Below are positions 7,964 to 17,385 of a DNA stretch of 64,000 nt, piece after piece. Source of the stretch: Actinomadura luzonensis. GTDB lineage: Bacteria; Actinomycetota; Actinomycetes; Streptosporangiales; Streptosporangiaceae. The number at the start of each line of letters is the position of its first letter. Position 1 is the stretch's first letter. The notes under the pieces were generated by a model. That model searched no databases. It saw only the letters and a list, made by a program, of their open reading frames with translations, and was not told the origin of the DNA. Position numbers and translations under genes: made by a program. The stretch is from NCBI RefSeq assembly GCF_022664455.2, contig NZ_JAKRKC020000001.1, positions 2,113,001-2,177,000 on the forward strand, in the 5' to 3' direction.

Positions 7964-10074
7964 TGGACGTCATCTCGACAGGTTTCGGTGTTTTCTTAGC
8001 GGTCGTCCTGGTCGTCGCGATCGGCCTGCTCGTCATCATCGGGCGCCTTTTCCGCAAGGTCGAACAGGGCAAGGCACTCATCGTCTCGAAGGTCAACAAG
8101 GTGGACGTGACGTTCACCGGCGCCGTCGTGCTGCCCGTCGTCCACAAGGCCGAGATCATGGACATCTCGGTCAAGACCATCGAGATCGAGCGCTCCGGCC
8201 GCGAGGGACTGATCTGCCGGGACAACATCCGGGCGGACATCAAGATCACCTTCTTCGTCCGGGTGAACAAGACCGCCGAGGACGTCATCAAGGTCGCCCA
8301 GGCCATCGGCACCGCCCGCGCCAGCGACGAGGGCACCCTCCAGTCGTTGTTCAACGCCAAGTTCTCGGAGGCGCTGAAGACCGCCGGCAAGCACCTCGAC
8401 TTCGTCGACCTCTACACCAAGCGCGACGAGTTCCGCGACGAGATCATCCGCCTCATCGGCACCGACCTCAACGGCTACAGCCTGGAGGACGCCGCCATCG
8501 ACTACCTGGAGCAGACCAACCTGCTCCAGCTCGACAAGAACAACATCCTCGACGCGCAGGGCATCAGGAAGATCACCGAGCTGACGGCCATCGAGCACGT
8601 CCGCACGAACGAGTTCCAGCGCAGCGAGGAGAAGGAGATCACCCGCCAGAACGTGGACGCCCGCGAGGCCATCCTCGAACTCCAGCGCCGCCAGGCCGAC
8701 GCCGAGCTGAAGCAGCGACGCGAGATCGAGACCGTCAAGGCCCGCGAGGAGGCGGAGATCGCCCGCGTCCAGGCCGAGGAGCGGCTGCGCGCCCAGAGCG
8801 CCAACATCAAGGCCGACGAGTCCCTCGGCGTGCAGCGCGAGAACCTGGCCCGCGAGGTCGCGGTCGCCGAGAAGAACCGCGAGCGGGTGATCGCCATCGA
8901 GAGTGAGCGCATCGAGAAGGACCGCGTGCTGGAGGTCATCGCCCGCGAGCGGGAGACCGAGCTGTCGCGCATCGCGAAGGACAAGGAGGTCGAGTCCGAG
9001 AAGCGGGTCATCGCCGAGGTCATCCGCGAGCGCATCGTCGTCGACAAGACGGTGGCCGAGCAGGAGGAGGCCATCAAGCGGCTGCGCGTGGTCGAGGAGG
9101 CCGAGCGCACCCGCCAGCAGGTCGTCATCGCCGCCGAGGCCGAGGCCCAGGAGAACCTGGTCAAGGACATCAAGGCGGCCGAGGCCGCCGAGGCCGCCTC
9201 GAAGTTCCGCGCCCGCGAGGAGCTGGTGCTGGCCGAGGCCCGGCAGCAGGCCGCCGAGCTGGAGGCGCGGGCCAAGATCCGGCTCGCCGAGGGCGTGCAG
9301 GCCGAGGCCGCGGCGAGCGGGCTGGCGCAGGTGCAGGTCAAGGAGCGCGACGCCGCGGCCATCGAGCAGGTCGGCCGCGCCGAGGCCGCCGCGCTGCGCG
9401 AGAAGCTGGCCGCCGAGGCCGACGGCGCCAAGGCGATGGCGCTGGTCGAGGGCGAGCGGCTGAAGGCCCAGGCGGCGGGCGAGCAGGCGATGGCCCTGGC
9501 CGGCGCCGCCGCCGTGGGCGAGCGGCTGAAGGCCGAGGCCGAGGGCCTGACCGAGAAGGCCGCCGCGCTGGCCGCGCTGGACGAGGCGAGCCGGGCGCAC
9601 GAGGAGTACCGCCTGCGCCTGGAGGCCGACAAGGAGATCCGGCTCAAGCACATCGACGTCTCCCGCGCGGTGGCCGAGTCGCAGGCGAGCGTGCTGGCCG
9701 CCGGGCTCGCCAAGGCCAACATCGACATCGTCGGCGGCGACACGATGTTCTTCGACAAGGTCGTCGGCTCGATCACGGCGGGCAAGGCCGTGGACGGGTT
9801 CGTGGAGCACTCGCAGGTCGCCGGCGCGATCGCCGGCCCGTACGTCAACGGCCAGGCCAGCCTCGCCGCCGACCTCGCGAACGTCATCAGCGGGGTCCGC
9901 TCCGAGGACCTCAAGAACGTCACCGTCTCCGCCCTGCTCATGAAGCTCATCGCGGCCGGCGGCCCGCAGGTCACCGCGCTCGGCGAGCTGCTGGAGACCG
10001 CCCGCCGGCTCGGCGTCGCCGACTCCCCGGTGAACGGCGCGCACACGGTGACCGCGCTGGCCGGGACGAAGTGA
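7963..10074 (+). CDS. Flotillin / band-7 (SPFH) protein, YqiK-like
   Basis: A 703-residue protein: one N-terminal membrane helix (about residues 9-28), a band-7 domain with KVNKVDVTFTGAVVLPVVHKAEIMDISVKTIEIERSG-type beta strands (about 40-200), then a very long charged coiled coil (about 220-590) rich in EAEIARVQAEERLRAQ- and AAEAEAQE-like repeats, and a globular tail with DKVVGSITAGKAVDGFVEHS. The architecture matches flotillins that oligomerise at membranes. It starts inside the TGA of the YqiJ-like gene, and its own stop overlaps the GTG of the ATPase gene in GTGA, so all three are translationally coupled. Confidence 0.93.
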   Translation: MDVISTGFGVFLAVVLVVAIGLLVIIGRLFRKVEQGKALIVSKVNKVDVTFTGAVVLPVVHKAEIMDISVKTIEIERSGREGLICRDNIRADIKITFFVRVNKTAEDVIKVAQAIGTARASDEGTLQSLFNAKFSEALKTAGKHLDFVDLYTKRDEFRDEIIRLIGTDLNGYSLEDAAIDYLEQTNLLQLDKNNILDAQGIRKITELTAIEHVRTNEFQRSEEKEITRQNVDAREAILELQRRQADAELKQRREIETVKAREEAEIARVQAEERLRAQSANIKADESLGVQRENLAREVAVAEKNRERVIAIESERIEKDRVLEVIARERETELSRIAKDKEVESEKRVIAEVIRERIVVDKTVAEQEEAIKRLRVVEEAERTRQQVVIAAEAEAQENLVKDIKAAEAAEAASKFRAREELVLAEARQQAAELEARAKIRLAEGVQAEAAASGLAQVQVKERDAAAIEQVGRAEAAALREKLAAEADGAKAMALVEGERLKAQAAGEQAMALAGAAAVGERLKAEAEGLTEKAAALAALDEASRAHEEYRLRLEADKEIRLKHIDVSRAVAESQASVLAAGLAKANIDIVGGDTMFFDKVVGSITAGKAVDGFVEHSQVAGAIAGPYVNGQASLAADLANVISGVRSEDLKNVTVSALLMKLIAAGGPQVTALGELLETARRLGVADSPVNGAHTVTALAGTK

Positions 10075-13000
10075 GCATGACCGTCACGGAGCTGGAGGCG
10101 GGGACGTACGAGGTCCTGCGGAACCGCCTCCAGGCCCAGGCCAAGGCCCTCGCGGCGGCCGCCGGGACGCTCAACGGCGAGCGGCTGAAGGTCTTCGGCG
10201 GCGCGGAGCTGCGCCTGCTCGGCACCGAACGCATCAGGACCGAGAACAACTGCGTCCCAAGGGACATCGTCTCGCTGGGCGGGGTGATGTTGTTCGGCTA
10301 CAACGTCTTCATCGGGCTCAAGCCGGAGACGAGCGTGGCCGACGTGTTCGCGGTCCACCGCTTCAGCCGCGACGGCGACGCCTTCCGCTTCGACACCGGC
10401 ACGCTGGACGCGCTCGGCGATCCGGCGTTCGCCAAGGACTTCGCCGAGCTCTACCGCTACTACAAGGAGACCCGGCTCCAGCAGCTCCGGCGGGTCGAGG
10501 GCAAGCTGCTGGCGGTGTTCCGGACCGGCCCGGCCGACCTGCGGGTGCTGCGCTGGGCCGTGGACGCCGCCGGGGTCCCCCGCTACCTGGACAACCGGGG
10601 CGAGCGCGACCACGTCTTCCCGCCGTCGCACGACTTCGCCTGGACGCCGACCACCCGCGACGACCACGTCCTCGGCCGGCACCCGCACATCTCCATCGGG
10701 GGCGAGGTGTTCGTCGAGACGGTCGGCGGCGACCTGACCATCAAGATCGAGGACAACACCGAGACCGGGGCCGGCATCTACAGCGAGCCGGTGAACGAGC
10801 CGCTGCAGAGCCTCGCCGACGCCGACGTCGAGCACGCCCGGGTGGGGCCGCTCGTGCTCATGCGGGTGCGGCCGTACAAGGAGAGCGAGTGGCGGCACCT
10901 GGTCTTCAACACCCGCACCAAGGCCGTCATCCGGCTGGACGGCATCGGGCAGGCCTGCCAGCGGCTGCCCGAGGACCAAGGGCTGATCTTCCCCGGCGGC
11001 TACTACCTGACGACCGGCATCAGCAAGACGTTCGACACCGACGTCAGCGACCTGGAGTTCGAGCGGGTGGTCCGGGCGCCCAACGGCGAGGACGTCCTGT
11101 ACGTCTTCCACGCGCGCGGTGACGGGCGCTCGCTGCTGCTGCCGTACAACGTGATCAGGAAGGAGGTGGCCAACCCCATCGTCTGCCACGGGTACTCGCT
11201 GTTCGACGACGGCACGATGGTGGTCTTCCGCGCCACCTCCGAGGAGCCGACGCGGGTGCACCCGATGCAGGTGTGGCAGACGCCGTACGTCTCCGACACC
11301 TACGCCGCCGCGCAGCCCGCCGGGACCGGGCCGCTGGAGCGCATCGGCAACGCCGAGCTGGTGCGCGGCATCTCCGACTGCCTGTCCGTGGCCCGGATGG
11401 TCGAGGAGATGGCGCCCTCCTCGGCCACGTTCGAGGCGCTGATCGCCGCCTGCACCCGGGCCTTCGACTCCTACCACTGGCTCGCCGAGCACGGCCTGCG
11501 CGGGCCGCTCACCGACGTCCGGGCCACCGCCGAGCAGGTCCTCGACGAGTACGAGAACGTCGAGCAGCTCACTCGCCAGGCCCGCGACACCCTCGGCCGG
11601 ACCGGCGAGGAGATCGCCCACCTGCTCCGCGAGGCGCGCGGCGGCAGCCCGGACAGCGCCGACGCCTGGGTGAGCACGCTCGCCACGCTGCGCCGGGCGC
11701 AGGGCCGGCTGGTGACGCTGCGCGAGACCCGCTACATCGACCTGGCCGCGCTGGACGGCCTGTCGGCGGAGGTGGCCGGGGAGCTGGACGCGACCGGGCG
11801 GCGGGCGGTCGCGTTCCTGTCCGGCGCGGAGGCGTTCACCTCCTACCATGCCGCCGTCGAGCGCCTGGCCGCCGAGGCCGCCGCGATCGCCACGGTGGCC
11901 GAGGCCGGGCCCGTCACCGAGCGGCTGGCCGAGCAGGCCGAGGGGCTGGAGGTGGTGACCGAGGTCGTCGGCTCGCTGGACATCGCCGACGCGACCGTGC
12001 GCACCTCCATCCTCGGCCGCATCGCCGAGGTCCTCGGCGGGGTGAACCGGGCGCGGGCCGTGCTCGACGGGCGGCGGCGCGAGCTGCTGGGCGCCGAGGG
12101 CCGGGCCGCGTTCGCCGCCGAGTTCGCGCTGTTCGGGCAGGCCGTCACCGGGGCGCTGGCGGCGGCCGGCACGCCCGCCGCGTGCGACGAGCAGCTCGGC
12201 CGGCTCATGCTGCACCTGGAGAACCTGGAGTCGCGCTTCGGCGAGTTCGACGACTTCGCCGCGCAGCTCGCCGCCAAGCGGGACGACGTCTACGAGGCGT
12301 TCTCGGCGCGCAAGCAGAGCCGGCTCGACGAGCTGGCGCGGCGGGCCGACCGGCTGTTCGGCTCGGCCGAGCGGGTGCTGGGGACGATCACCCGGCGGCT
12401 CGGGACGCTCGCCTCGCCCGACGAGGTCAACACCTACTTCGCGACCGACCCGATGGTGGCCAAGGTGGGCGCGGCGGCGGCCGAGCTGCGGTCGCTGGGC
12501 GACGCCGTACGGGCCGAGGAGCTGGACGGGCGGGTCAAGGCGGCGCGGCAGGAGGCGGGCCGGGCCCTCCGGGACCGCCTGGAGCTGTTCGACGACGGCG
12601 GCGAGACGCTGCGGCTCGGCCGCCACCGCTTCGCCGTCAACACCCAGCCCATCGACCTGACGCTGGTGCCGCACGAGGGCGCGATGCACTTCGCCATCAC
12701 CGGCACCGACTACCGCTCCCCCGTGCCCGCCTCCTTCGCCGACACCCGGCCGTTCTGGGACCAGCTCCTGGTCTCGGAGACCGCGGACGTCTACCGCGCC
12801 GAGCACCTGGCCGCCTGCCTCCTGCCCGAGGTCACGGCCGGGGTCGCGGTGGCCGACCTGGTCCGGCGGGCCGCCGGGGCCCGCTACGACGAGGGCTACG
12901 AGCGCGGCGTCCACGACCACGACGCGGCCGCTATCCTGGACGCGCTGGTCCGCCTGCGCGAGGGCGCCGGGCTGCTGTGCCACCCGCCGGAGGCACGGGC

Positions 13001-14903
13001 GCTGGCCCAGCTCTTCTGGACGTTCGGGACCGACGAGGTTTCACGTAAAACATTGGCCACCCGGGCCGTGTCGCTGGCCCGCGCCCGCGCCCTGTTCGGG
13101 CCCACTCCCGCGCTGGACGCGCTCGCCGCCGAGCTGGGCGGCCGCATCACCGCCTTCGCCGAGAGCTTGGGTGTCAGCCCGGCCGAGGCGGCGGGCGAGT
13201 ACCTGGTCGAGGAGCTGGGCGGCGCCCCCGACGGGTTCGTGACCGGCAAGGCGGCCCGTGACGTGCTCGACGGGTTCCGCGCCGGGCTCGGCCCGGTCAA
13301 GCTGCGCGAGTTCGAGGCGGACCTGCGGGCGCTGCCGCTGCCCGAGCGGGTGCAGCTCGCCCAGGCCTGGCTGACGGCCTACCACCAGGGCCCCGAGACG
13401 GCCGAGGCCGTCGCCGTGCTGCTCTGCGGCGACCTGCCCCGCTACGACTCCAGCGCCGCCACCACCGCCACGGTGACCGGCCTGCTCGGCACCCACCCCC
13501 GGATCAAGGACCGCGAGCTGAGCCTCCGCCTGGAGGAGTTCCTGCCGCGCACCCGCCGGTTCCGCGCCGAGCGGGTGCCGGCGTACCGGGCCTACCAGCG
13601 CCGCCGCACCGAGCTGGTCCAGGCCGAGCGCGCCCGGCTGCGGCTGGAGGAGTACAAGCCGAAGGTCATGAGCGCCTTCGTCCGCAACCGCCTGCTCGAC
13701 GAGGTCTACCTGCCGCTGATCGGCGACAACCTGGCCAAGCAGGTCGGCGCGGCGGGCGCGGGCAAGCGCACCGACCAGATGGGCCTGCTGCTGCTCATCT
13801 CGCCGCCCGGCTACGGCAAGACCACGCTCATGGAGTACGTGGCGAGCCGCCTCGGCCTGGTCTTCGTCAAGGTGAACGGCCCCGCCCTGGGCCACCAGGT
13901 CACCTCGCTGGACCCGGCCGACGCGCCCGACGCGACCGCCCGGCAGGAGGTCGAGAAGATCTCCTTCGCGCTGGAGACCGGCAACAACACGCTGCTCTAC
14001 CTGGACGACATCCAGCACACCTCGCCGGAGCTGCTGCAGAAGTTCATCTCGCTCTGCGACGCCCAGCGCCGCATCGAGGGCGTGTGGAACGGCCGGACCA
14101 GGACCTACGACCTGCGCGGCAAACGCTTCGCGGTGTGCATGGCGGGCAACCCGTACACCGAGTCGGGCACCCGCTTCCGCATCCCCGACATGCTGGCCAA
14201 CCGGGCCGACGTGTGGAACCTGGGCGACGTGCTGTCCGGCAAGGACGAGCTGTTCGCGCTCAGCTACGTGGACAACGCCCTCACCTCCAACCCGGTGCTC
14301 GCCCCGCTGGCCGGCCGCGACCGGGCGGACGTGGAGCTGCTGGTGCGGCTGGCCAAGGGCGACCCGGCCGTCCGGGCCGACCAGCTCGCGCACCCCTACA
14401 CGAAGCCGGAGCTGGAGCAGATCCTCGCCGTCCTGGCCAAGCTGGTGCGGGCGCAGGAGGTCGTGCTGGCCAACAACCGGGCCTACATCGCCTCGGCGGC
14501 CCAGTCGGACGCGGCGCGGACCGAGCCGCCGTACCGGCTGCAGGGCTCCTACCGCAACATGAACAAGCTGGCCGAGCGGATCGTCCCGGCGATGAACGAC
14601 GACGAGCTGGAGGCGGTGATCGACGACCACTACCTGGGCGAGGCGCAGACGCTGACCGCGGACGCCGAGGCCAACCTGCTCAAGCTGGCCGAGCTGCGCG
14701 GCCGCCTCACCCCGGAGCAGGCCGCGCGCTGGGCGGAGATCAAGCGCGCCTACCTGAAGGCGAAGGCGCTCGGCGGCGCCGAGGACGACCCGGCCGCCCG
14801 GGCCGTGGGCGCGATCGGGCTGCTGGCGGACCGGGTGGGCGAGGTCGGCACGGCCATCAGGGAGTCGCGCACCTCCCCCTGGTTCAGCCCGCCCGCCCGC
14901 TGA
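10071..14903 (+). CDS. Giant AAA ATPase of the DUF3686 'DNA repair ATPase' type
   Basis: A 1610-residue protein. The N-terminal third is beta-rich (RTENNCVPRDIVSLGGVMLFGYNVF, HISIGGEVFVETVGGDLTIKIEDNTE) and matches my memory of DUF3686; the middle is helical and coiled (about 430-800). The C-terminal third is an AAA module: Walker A PPGYGKTT at 1245-1252, Walker B LLYLDDIQ near 1312, sensor-1 AGNPYTESG and arginine-rich FRIPDMLANRADVW, a MoxR-like layout. The name 'DNA repair' in databases is not backed by visible nuclease or helicase motifs. A GTG at 10071 overlaps the flotillin stop; ATG 10077 is an alternative. The 3' end overlaps the convergent lyase gene by 20 bases. Confidence 0.9.
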   Translation: MSMTVTELEAGTYEVLRNRLQAQAKALAAAAGTLNGERLKVFGGAELRLLGTERIRTENNCVPRDIVSLGGVMLFGYNVFIGLKPETSVADVFAVHRFSRDGDAFRFDTGTLDALGDPAFAKDFAELYRYYKETRLQQLRRVEGKLLAVFRTGPADLRVLRWAVDAAGVPRYLDNRGERDHVFPPSHDFAWTPTTRDDHVLGRHPHISIGGEVFVETVGGDLTIKIEDNTETGAGIYSEPVNEPLQSLADADVEHARVGPLVLMRVRPYKESEWRHLVFNTRTKAVIRLDGIGQACQRLPEDQGLIFPGGYYLTTGISKTFDTDVSDLEFERVVRAPNGEDVLYVFHARGDGRSLLLPYNVIRKEVANPIVCHGYSLFDDGTMVVFRATSEEPTRVHPMQVWQTPYVSDTYAAAQPAGTGPLERIGNAELVRGISDCLSVARMVEEMAPSSATFEALIAACTRAFDSYHWLAEHGLRGPLTDVRATAEQVLDEYENVEQLTRQARDTLGRTGEEIAHLLREARGGSPDSADAWVSTLATLRRAQGRLVTLRETRYIDLAALDGLSAEVAGELDATGRRAVAFLSGAEAFTSYHAAVERLAAEAAAIATVAEAGPVTERLAEQAEGLEVVTEVVGSLDIADATVRTSILGRIAEVLGGVNRARAVLDGRRRELLGAEGRAAFAAEFALFGQAVTGALAAAGTPAACDEQLGRLMLHLENLESRFGEFDDFAAQLAAKRDDVYEAFSARKQSRLDELARRADRLFGSAERVLGTITRRLGTLASPDEVNTYFATDPMVAKVGAAAAELRSLGDAVRAEELDGRVKAARQEAGRALRDRLELFDDGGETLRLGRHRFAVNTQPIDLTLVPHEGAMHFAITGTDYRSPVPASFADTRPFWDQLLVSETADVYRAEHLAACLLPEVTAGVAVADLVRRAAGARYDEGYERGVHDHDAAAILDALVRLREGAGLLCHPPEARALAQLFWTFGTDEVSRKTLATRAVSLARARALFGPTPALDALAAELGGRITAFAESLGVSPAEAAGEYLVEELGGAPDGFVTGKAARDVLDGFRAGLGPVKLREFEADLRALPLPERVQLAQAWLTAYHQGPETAEAVAVLLCGDLPRYDSSAATTATVTGLLGTHPRIKDRELSLRLEEFLPRTRRFRAERVPAYRAYQRRRTELVQAERARLRLEEYKPKVMSAFVRNRLLDEVYLPLIGDNLAKQVGAAGAGKRTDQMGLLLLISPPGYGKTTLMEYVASRLGLVFVKVNGPALGHQVTSLDPADAPDATARQEVEKISFALETGNNTLLYLDDIQHTSPELLQKFISLCDAQRRIEGVWNGRTRTYDLRGKRFAVCMAGNPYTESGTRFRIPDMLANRADVWNLGDVLSGKDELFALSYVDNALTSNPVLAPLAGRDRADVELLVRLAKGDPAVRADQLAHPYTKPELEQILAVLAKLVRAQEVVLANNRAYIASAAQSDAARTEPPYRLQGSYRNMNKLAERIVPAMNDDELEAVIDDHYLGEAQTLTADAEANLLKLAELRGRLTPEQAARWAEIKRAYLKAKALGGAEDDPAARAVGAIGLLADRVGEVGTAIRESRTSPWFSPPAR

Positions 14904-15759
14904 TCTCCAGCGCTCTGGACACCGCCGCGGGGCCGGCGGGCAGCAGCGGCAGCCGCACGTCCGGGGTCGGGATGAGGCCCCGGGCGTGCAGGACGCCCTT
15001 GAGCACGGTGGGGTTCGGCTCGGCGAACAGCGCGGCCGACAGCCCCGACAGCCGGTGGCCGAGCGCCCGGGCGCGGACCGCGTTCCCCTCCCGCCAGGCG
15101 TCGGCGAGGCCAGTGAACTCGCGCGTCCGCAGGTGCGCCGAGGCGAGGACGCCGCCCGCCGCCCCGAGGGCCAGCATCGGCGAGACGAACAGGTCGTCGC
15201 CGCACAACACCTCGAACCCCTCGGGCGGGTCGCGAAGCAGGTCGATGGCGTCCTGGTCGAGGCCGCCCGCGGCGTACTTGACCCCGGCGACCATCGGGTG
15301 CTCCCCCAGCCGCCGCAGCGTCGCCGCCCCCACGGCCTGCCCGGTCCGGTACGGGATGTGGTAGATCACCAGCGGCACCGGCGTCCGCTCGGCCAGCGCC
15401 TCGACGTGCGCGAGGACGCCGCGCTCGCCGGGCCGCAGGAACGACGGGACGGTCACCAGCGCCGCCCCCACCCCCGGCGGCAGGGCGTCCAGCGCGCGGG
15501 CGGCCGCGCGGGTGTCGCTGCCGGTCACGCCCACGGTGAGCAGCGCGTCCCGGGCGGCGCAGACGCGGGCGCAGGTCTCGATGACCAGGGCCCGCTCGTC
15601 CGGGTCGAGCGCGGCGGCCTCGCCGGTGGTGCCGAGCGCGACCAGCCCGGCCGCGCCCTCGTCCAGGACGTGGCCGGCGAGCTTCTCGACGGCGTCGGCG
15701 GCCACCTCGCCGCCGGGGGTGAAGGGGGTGACCAGCGGTACGTGGATTCCTCTCAGCAT
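14884..15759 (-). CDS. Dihydrodipicolinate synthase-family aldolase/lyase
   Basis: A 291-residue TIM-barrel protein of the DapA/NanA family. Visible are GTTGEAAAL (pyruvate-binding loop, about 43-51), the tyrosine motif VIYHIPYRTG, and the Schiff-base lysine in VAGVKYAAGG. The substrate pocket residues do not identify true DapA, and it is not near lysine genes, so another keto-acid aldolase or dehydratase is possible. It is divergent from a LysR gene across 71 bases and overlaps the end of the giant ATPase gene by 20 bases. LysR control is inferred. Confidence 0.85.
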   Translation of the reverse strand: MLRGIHVPLVTPFTPGGEVAADAVEKLAGHVLDEGAAGLVALGTTGEAAALDPDERALVIETCARVCAARDALLTVGVTGSDTRAAARALDALPPGVGAALVTVPSFLRPGERGVLAHVEALAERTPVPLVIYHIPYRTGQAVGAATLRRLGEHPMVAGVKYAAGGLDQDAIDLLRDPPEGFEVLCGDDLFVSPMLALGAAGGVLASAHLRTREFTGLADAWREGNAVRARALGHRLSGLSAALFAEPNPTVLKGVLHARGLIPTPDVRLPLLPAGPAAVSRALEISGRAG

Positions 15760-15781
15760 GCTCCGAGCCTGGCCCGGGCTC

Positions 15782-15793
15782 GACCTTAAGGTC
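15782..15793. promoter_or_regulatory. Palindrome in the DHDPS-like/LysR intergenic region
   Basis: GACCTTAAGGTC is a perfect 12-base palindrome, and a further TAAGGT half-site lies at about 15819. Position between divergent genes suggests the LysR binding site. Confidence 0.5.
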
Positions 15794-15830
15794 CAGTTCG
15801 GATCGCTGACGTGGAGCGTAAGGTGAGCTT

Positions 15831-16718
15831 ATGCTCGATCCGCGCAAGCTCCATCTGCTCCGCGAGCTGGCCGCGCGCGGCACGATCGCCGCGGTCGCGG
15901 AGGCCGTCATGTTCACCCCGTCGGCCGTGTCGCAGCAGCTCAGCGCGCTGGAGCGGGAGGCCGGCGTGCCGCTGCTGGAGCGCACCGGCCGGCGGGTGAG
16001 CCTGACCCCGGCCGGTCACCTGCTCGTCGAGCACGCGCAGGCCGTGCTCGAACAGCTCGACCGCGCCGCGGCCGCGCTGTCCGCGGCGCGGGGCGGCCCG
16101 TCCGGTCCCTTGCGGATCGGCGCGTTCCCGACGGCCGCCCGGGTGCTGCTGCCGTCCGCGCTGGCCGCGCTCACCGCCGGGCATCCCGGGCTGGAGCCGA
16201 TGGTCGCCGAGATCGACCCCGCCGACGTCTCGGCCGCGCTGCGGGCCGGCGAGCTGGACGTGGCGCTGGTCCACGACTACGACTTCGTCCCGCCGGTCAC
16301 CGACGCGGCCGTCGGCACCGAGCCGCTGTTCGCCGAGCCCGTCTACCTGACCGGCCGCCGCTCGCTGGCCGAGGCCCGCGACGACGCCTGGATCACCGGC
16401 AAGCCGGGCACGCTCTGCCACCTGATGACGATCCGGGCCTGCCAGGCGGCCGGGTTCGAGCCGCGGGTGCGGCACCACGTGGACGACTTCGACACCGTGC
16501 TGGCCTTCGCCGCGGCCGGTCAGGGCGTGGCGCTCGTCCCGCACCTGGCCGCGACCGCTCCGCCGGCCGGCGTCACGCTGACCCCCTTGCCGCTGAGCCG
16601 CCGCACGCTCGCCGCCTTCCGGCGCGGGCACGGCGGCCATCCGGGGGTGCGCGCCGCGATCGCCGCCTTCCGCACCGCCTTCCGTGCCGCCGCGGCGGAC
16701 CTACCCCCGGCCCGCTGA
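15831..16718 (+). CDS. LysR-family transcriptional regulator
   Basis: A 295-residue LysR protein. The winged helix covers residues 3-62, with [35 protein letters not shown] as recognition region. The effector domain starts near residue 92 (PLRIGAFPTAARVLLPSAL). The opening MLDPRKLHLLRELAARGTI is a subgroup common in actinomycetes. It is transcribed away from the DHDPS-like gene, the classic LysR arrangement, so that gene is the probable target. Its end overlaps the convergent TetR gene by 18 bases. Confidence 0.92.
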   Translation: MLDPRKLHLLRELAARGTIAAVAEAVMFTPSAVSQQLSALEREAGVPLLERTGRRVSLTPAGHLLVEHAQAVLEQLDRAAAALSAARGGPSGPLRIGAFPTAARVLLPSALAALTAGHPGLEPMVAEIDPADVSAALRAGELDVALVHDYDFVPPVTDAAVGTEPLFAEPVYLTGRRSLAEARDDAWITGKPGTLCHLMTIRACQAAGFEPRVRHHVDDFDTVLAFAAAGQGVALVPHLAATAPPAGVTLTPLPLSRRTLAAFRRGHGGHPGVRAAIAAFRTAFRAAAADLPPAR

Positions 16719-17318
16719 GCCGCCCAGCAGCCCCCGCACCAGGTCGGCGTAGCTCGCGGCGAGCCGTTCGTGCGCGCCGGCCCGCAGGCTGCTCGCGACC
16801 GGCTCCATGTGCAGCACGCCGAGCAGCATGTGCGCGATCAGCCCGGCGTCCACGTCGGGCCGCCCCTCGGCGATCAGGGCCGTCACGTGCCGGTGCCAGG
16901 AGAGGTAGATCGGGTGCGACTCCCGGGGCTCGGGGCTCTTGCTGGTGAGGACGGCGTGCTCGTGGGCCGCCAGCAGGTTGCCGTTGCGCGCGGCCAGCGC
17001 GGCCACCTCGGCGAGGAAGGCGACCAGCCGCTCGGCCGGCGGCGCGCCCGGCCCGAGCGGCGGCGGCCCCTCGGCGACGGCCTGCTCCAGCTCGCGCGCC
17101 CGCTCGTTCATCAGCTCCCGCATGAGCCCGGTCCTGCTGCCGAACCGGTGGAAGACGGTGCCCTTGCCCACGCCGGCCTCGGCCGCCACCCGCTCGATCG
17201 ACACCTGCTCGGGCGGGTGCCGCCGCAGCAGCTCCTCGGCCGCCCGGAGGATGGCCTGCCTGTTGCGCGCGGCGTCGGCCCGCTCCCGGCGTTCTTCCAT
17301 CCGGTCATTCTTTCGCAT
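16701..17318 (-). CDS. TetR-family regulator of the divergent oxidoreductase
   Basis: About 205 residues. The DNA-binding domain has ILRAAEELLRRHPPEQVSIERVAAEAGVGKGTVFHRFGSRTGLMREL, and the C-terminal half is a SbtR-like ligand domain. ATG 17318 is chosen; a further ATG at 17300 and an upstream TTG-like extension to 17342 are possible, but the latter would run the gene into the operator. It is divergent from an MDR oxidoreductase with two operator-like sites in between. Confidence 0.9.
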   Translation of the reverse strand: MRKNDRMEERRERADAARNRQAILRAAEELLRRHPPEQVSIERVAAEAGVGKGTVFHRFGSRTGLMRELMNERARELEQAVAEGPPPLGPGAPPAERLVAFLAEVAALAARNGNLLAAHEHAVLTSKSPEPRESHPIYLSWHRHVTALIAEGRPDVDAGLIAHMLLGVLHMEPVASSLRAGAHERLAASYADLVRGLLGGSAGRG

Positions 17319-17328
17319 GGACAAACTT

Positions 17329-17365
17329 GACCAGTGGTCCATATATTAACTGAACCAACGGTCCA
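17329..17365. promoter_or_regulatory. Paired TetR operator sites
   Basis: GACCA-G-TGGTC at 17329-17339 is palindromic, and TGAACCAACGGTCCA at 17351-17365 is a degenerate second copy (shared pattern GNACCA-NN-GGTCCA). They sit between the divergent TetR and oxidoreductase genes, in a locally AT-rich promoter stretch. Confidence 0.6.
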
Positions 17366-17385
17366 CTTACCCCTTGGAGACCTCC

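Noticed and set aside
7996-10044. A 682-codon open frame antisense to the flotillin gene
   Set aside because: Asp/Leu/Gly-rich shadow of the coiled coil; no ribosome site and no recognisable domain.
8502-12983. A 1493-codon open frame antisense to the flotillin and ATPase genes
   Set aside because: It mirrors the codon bias of the real genes; its protein is a low-complexity Arg/Ala/Gly/Leu mix with no motif, and both sense genes are strongly supported.
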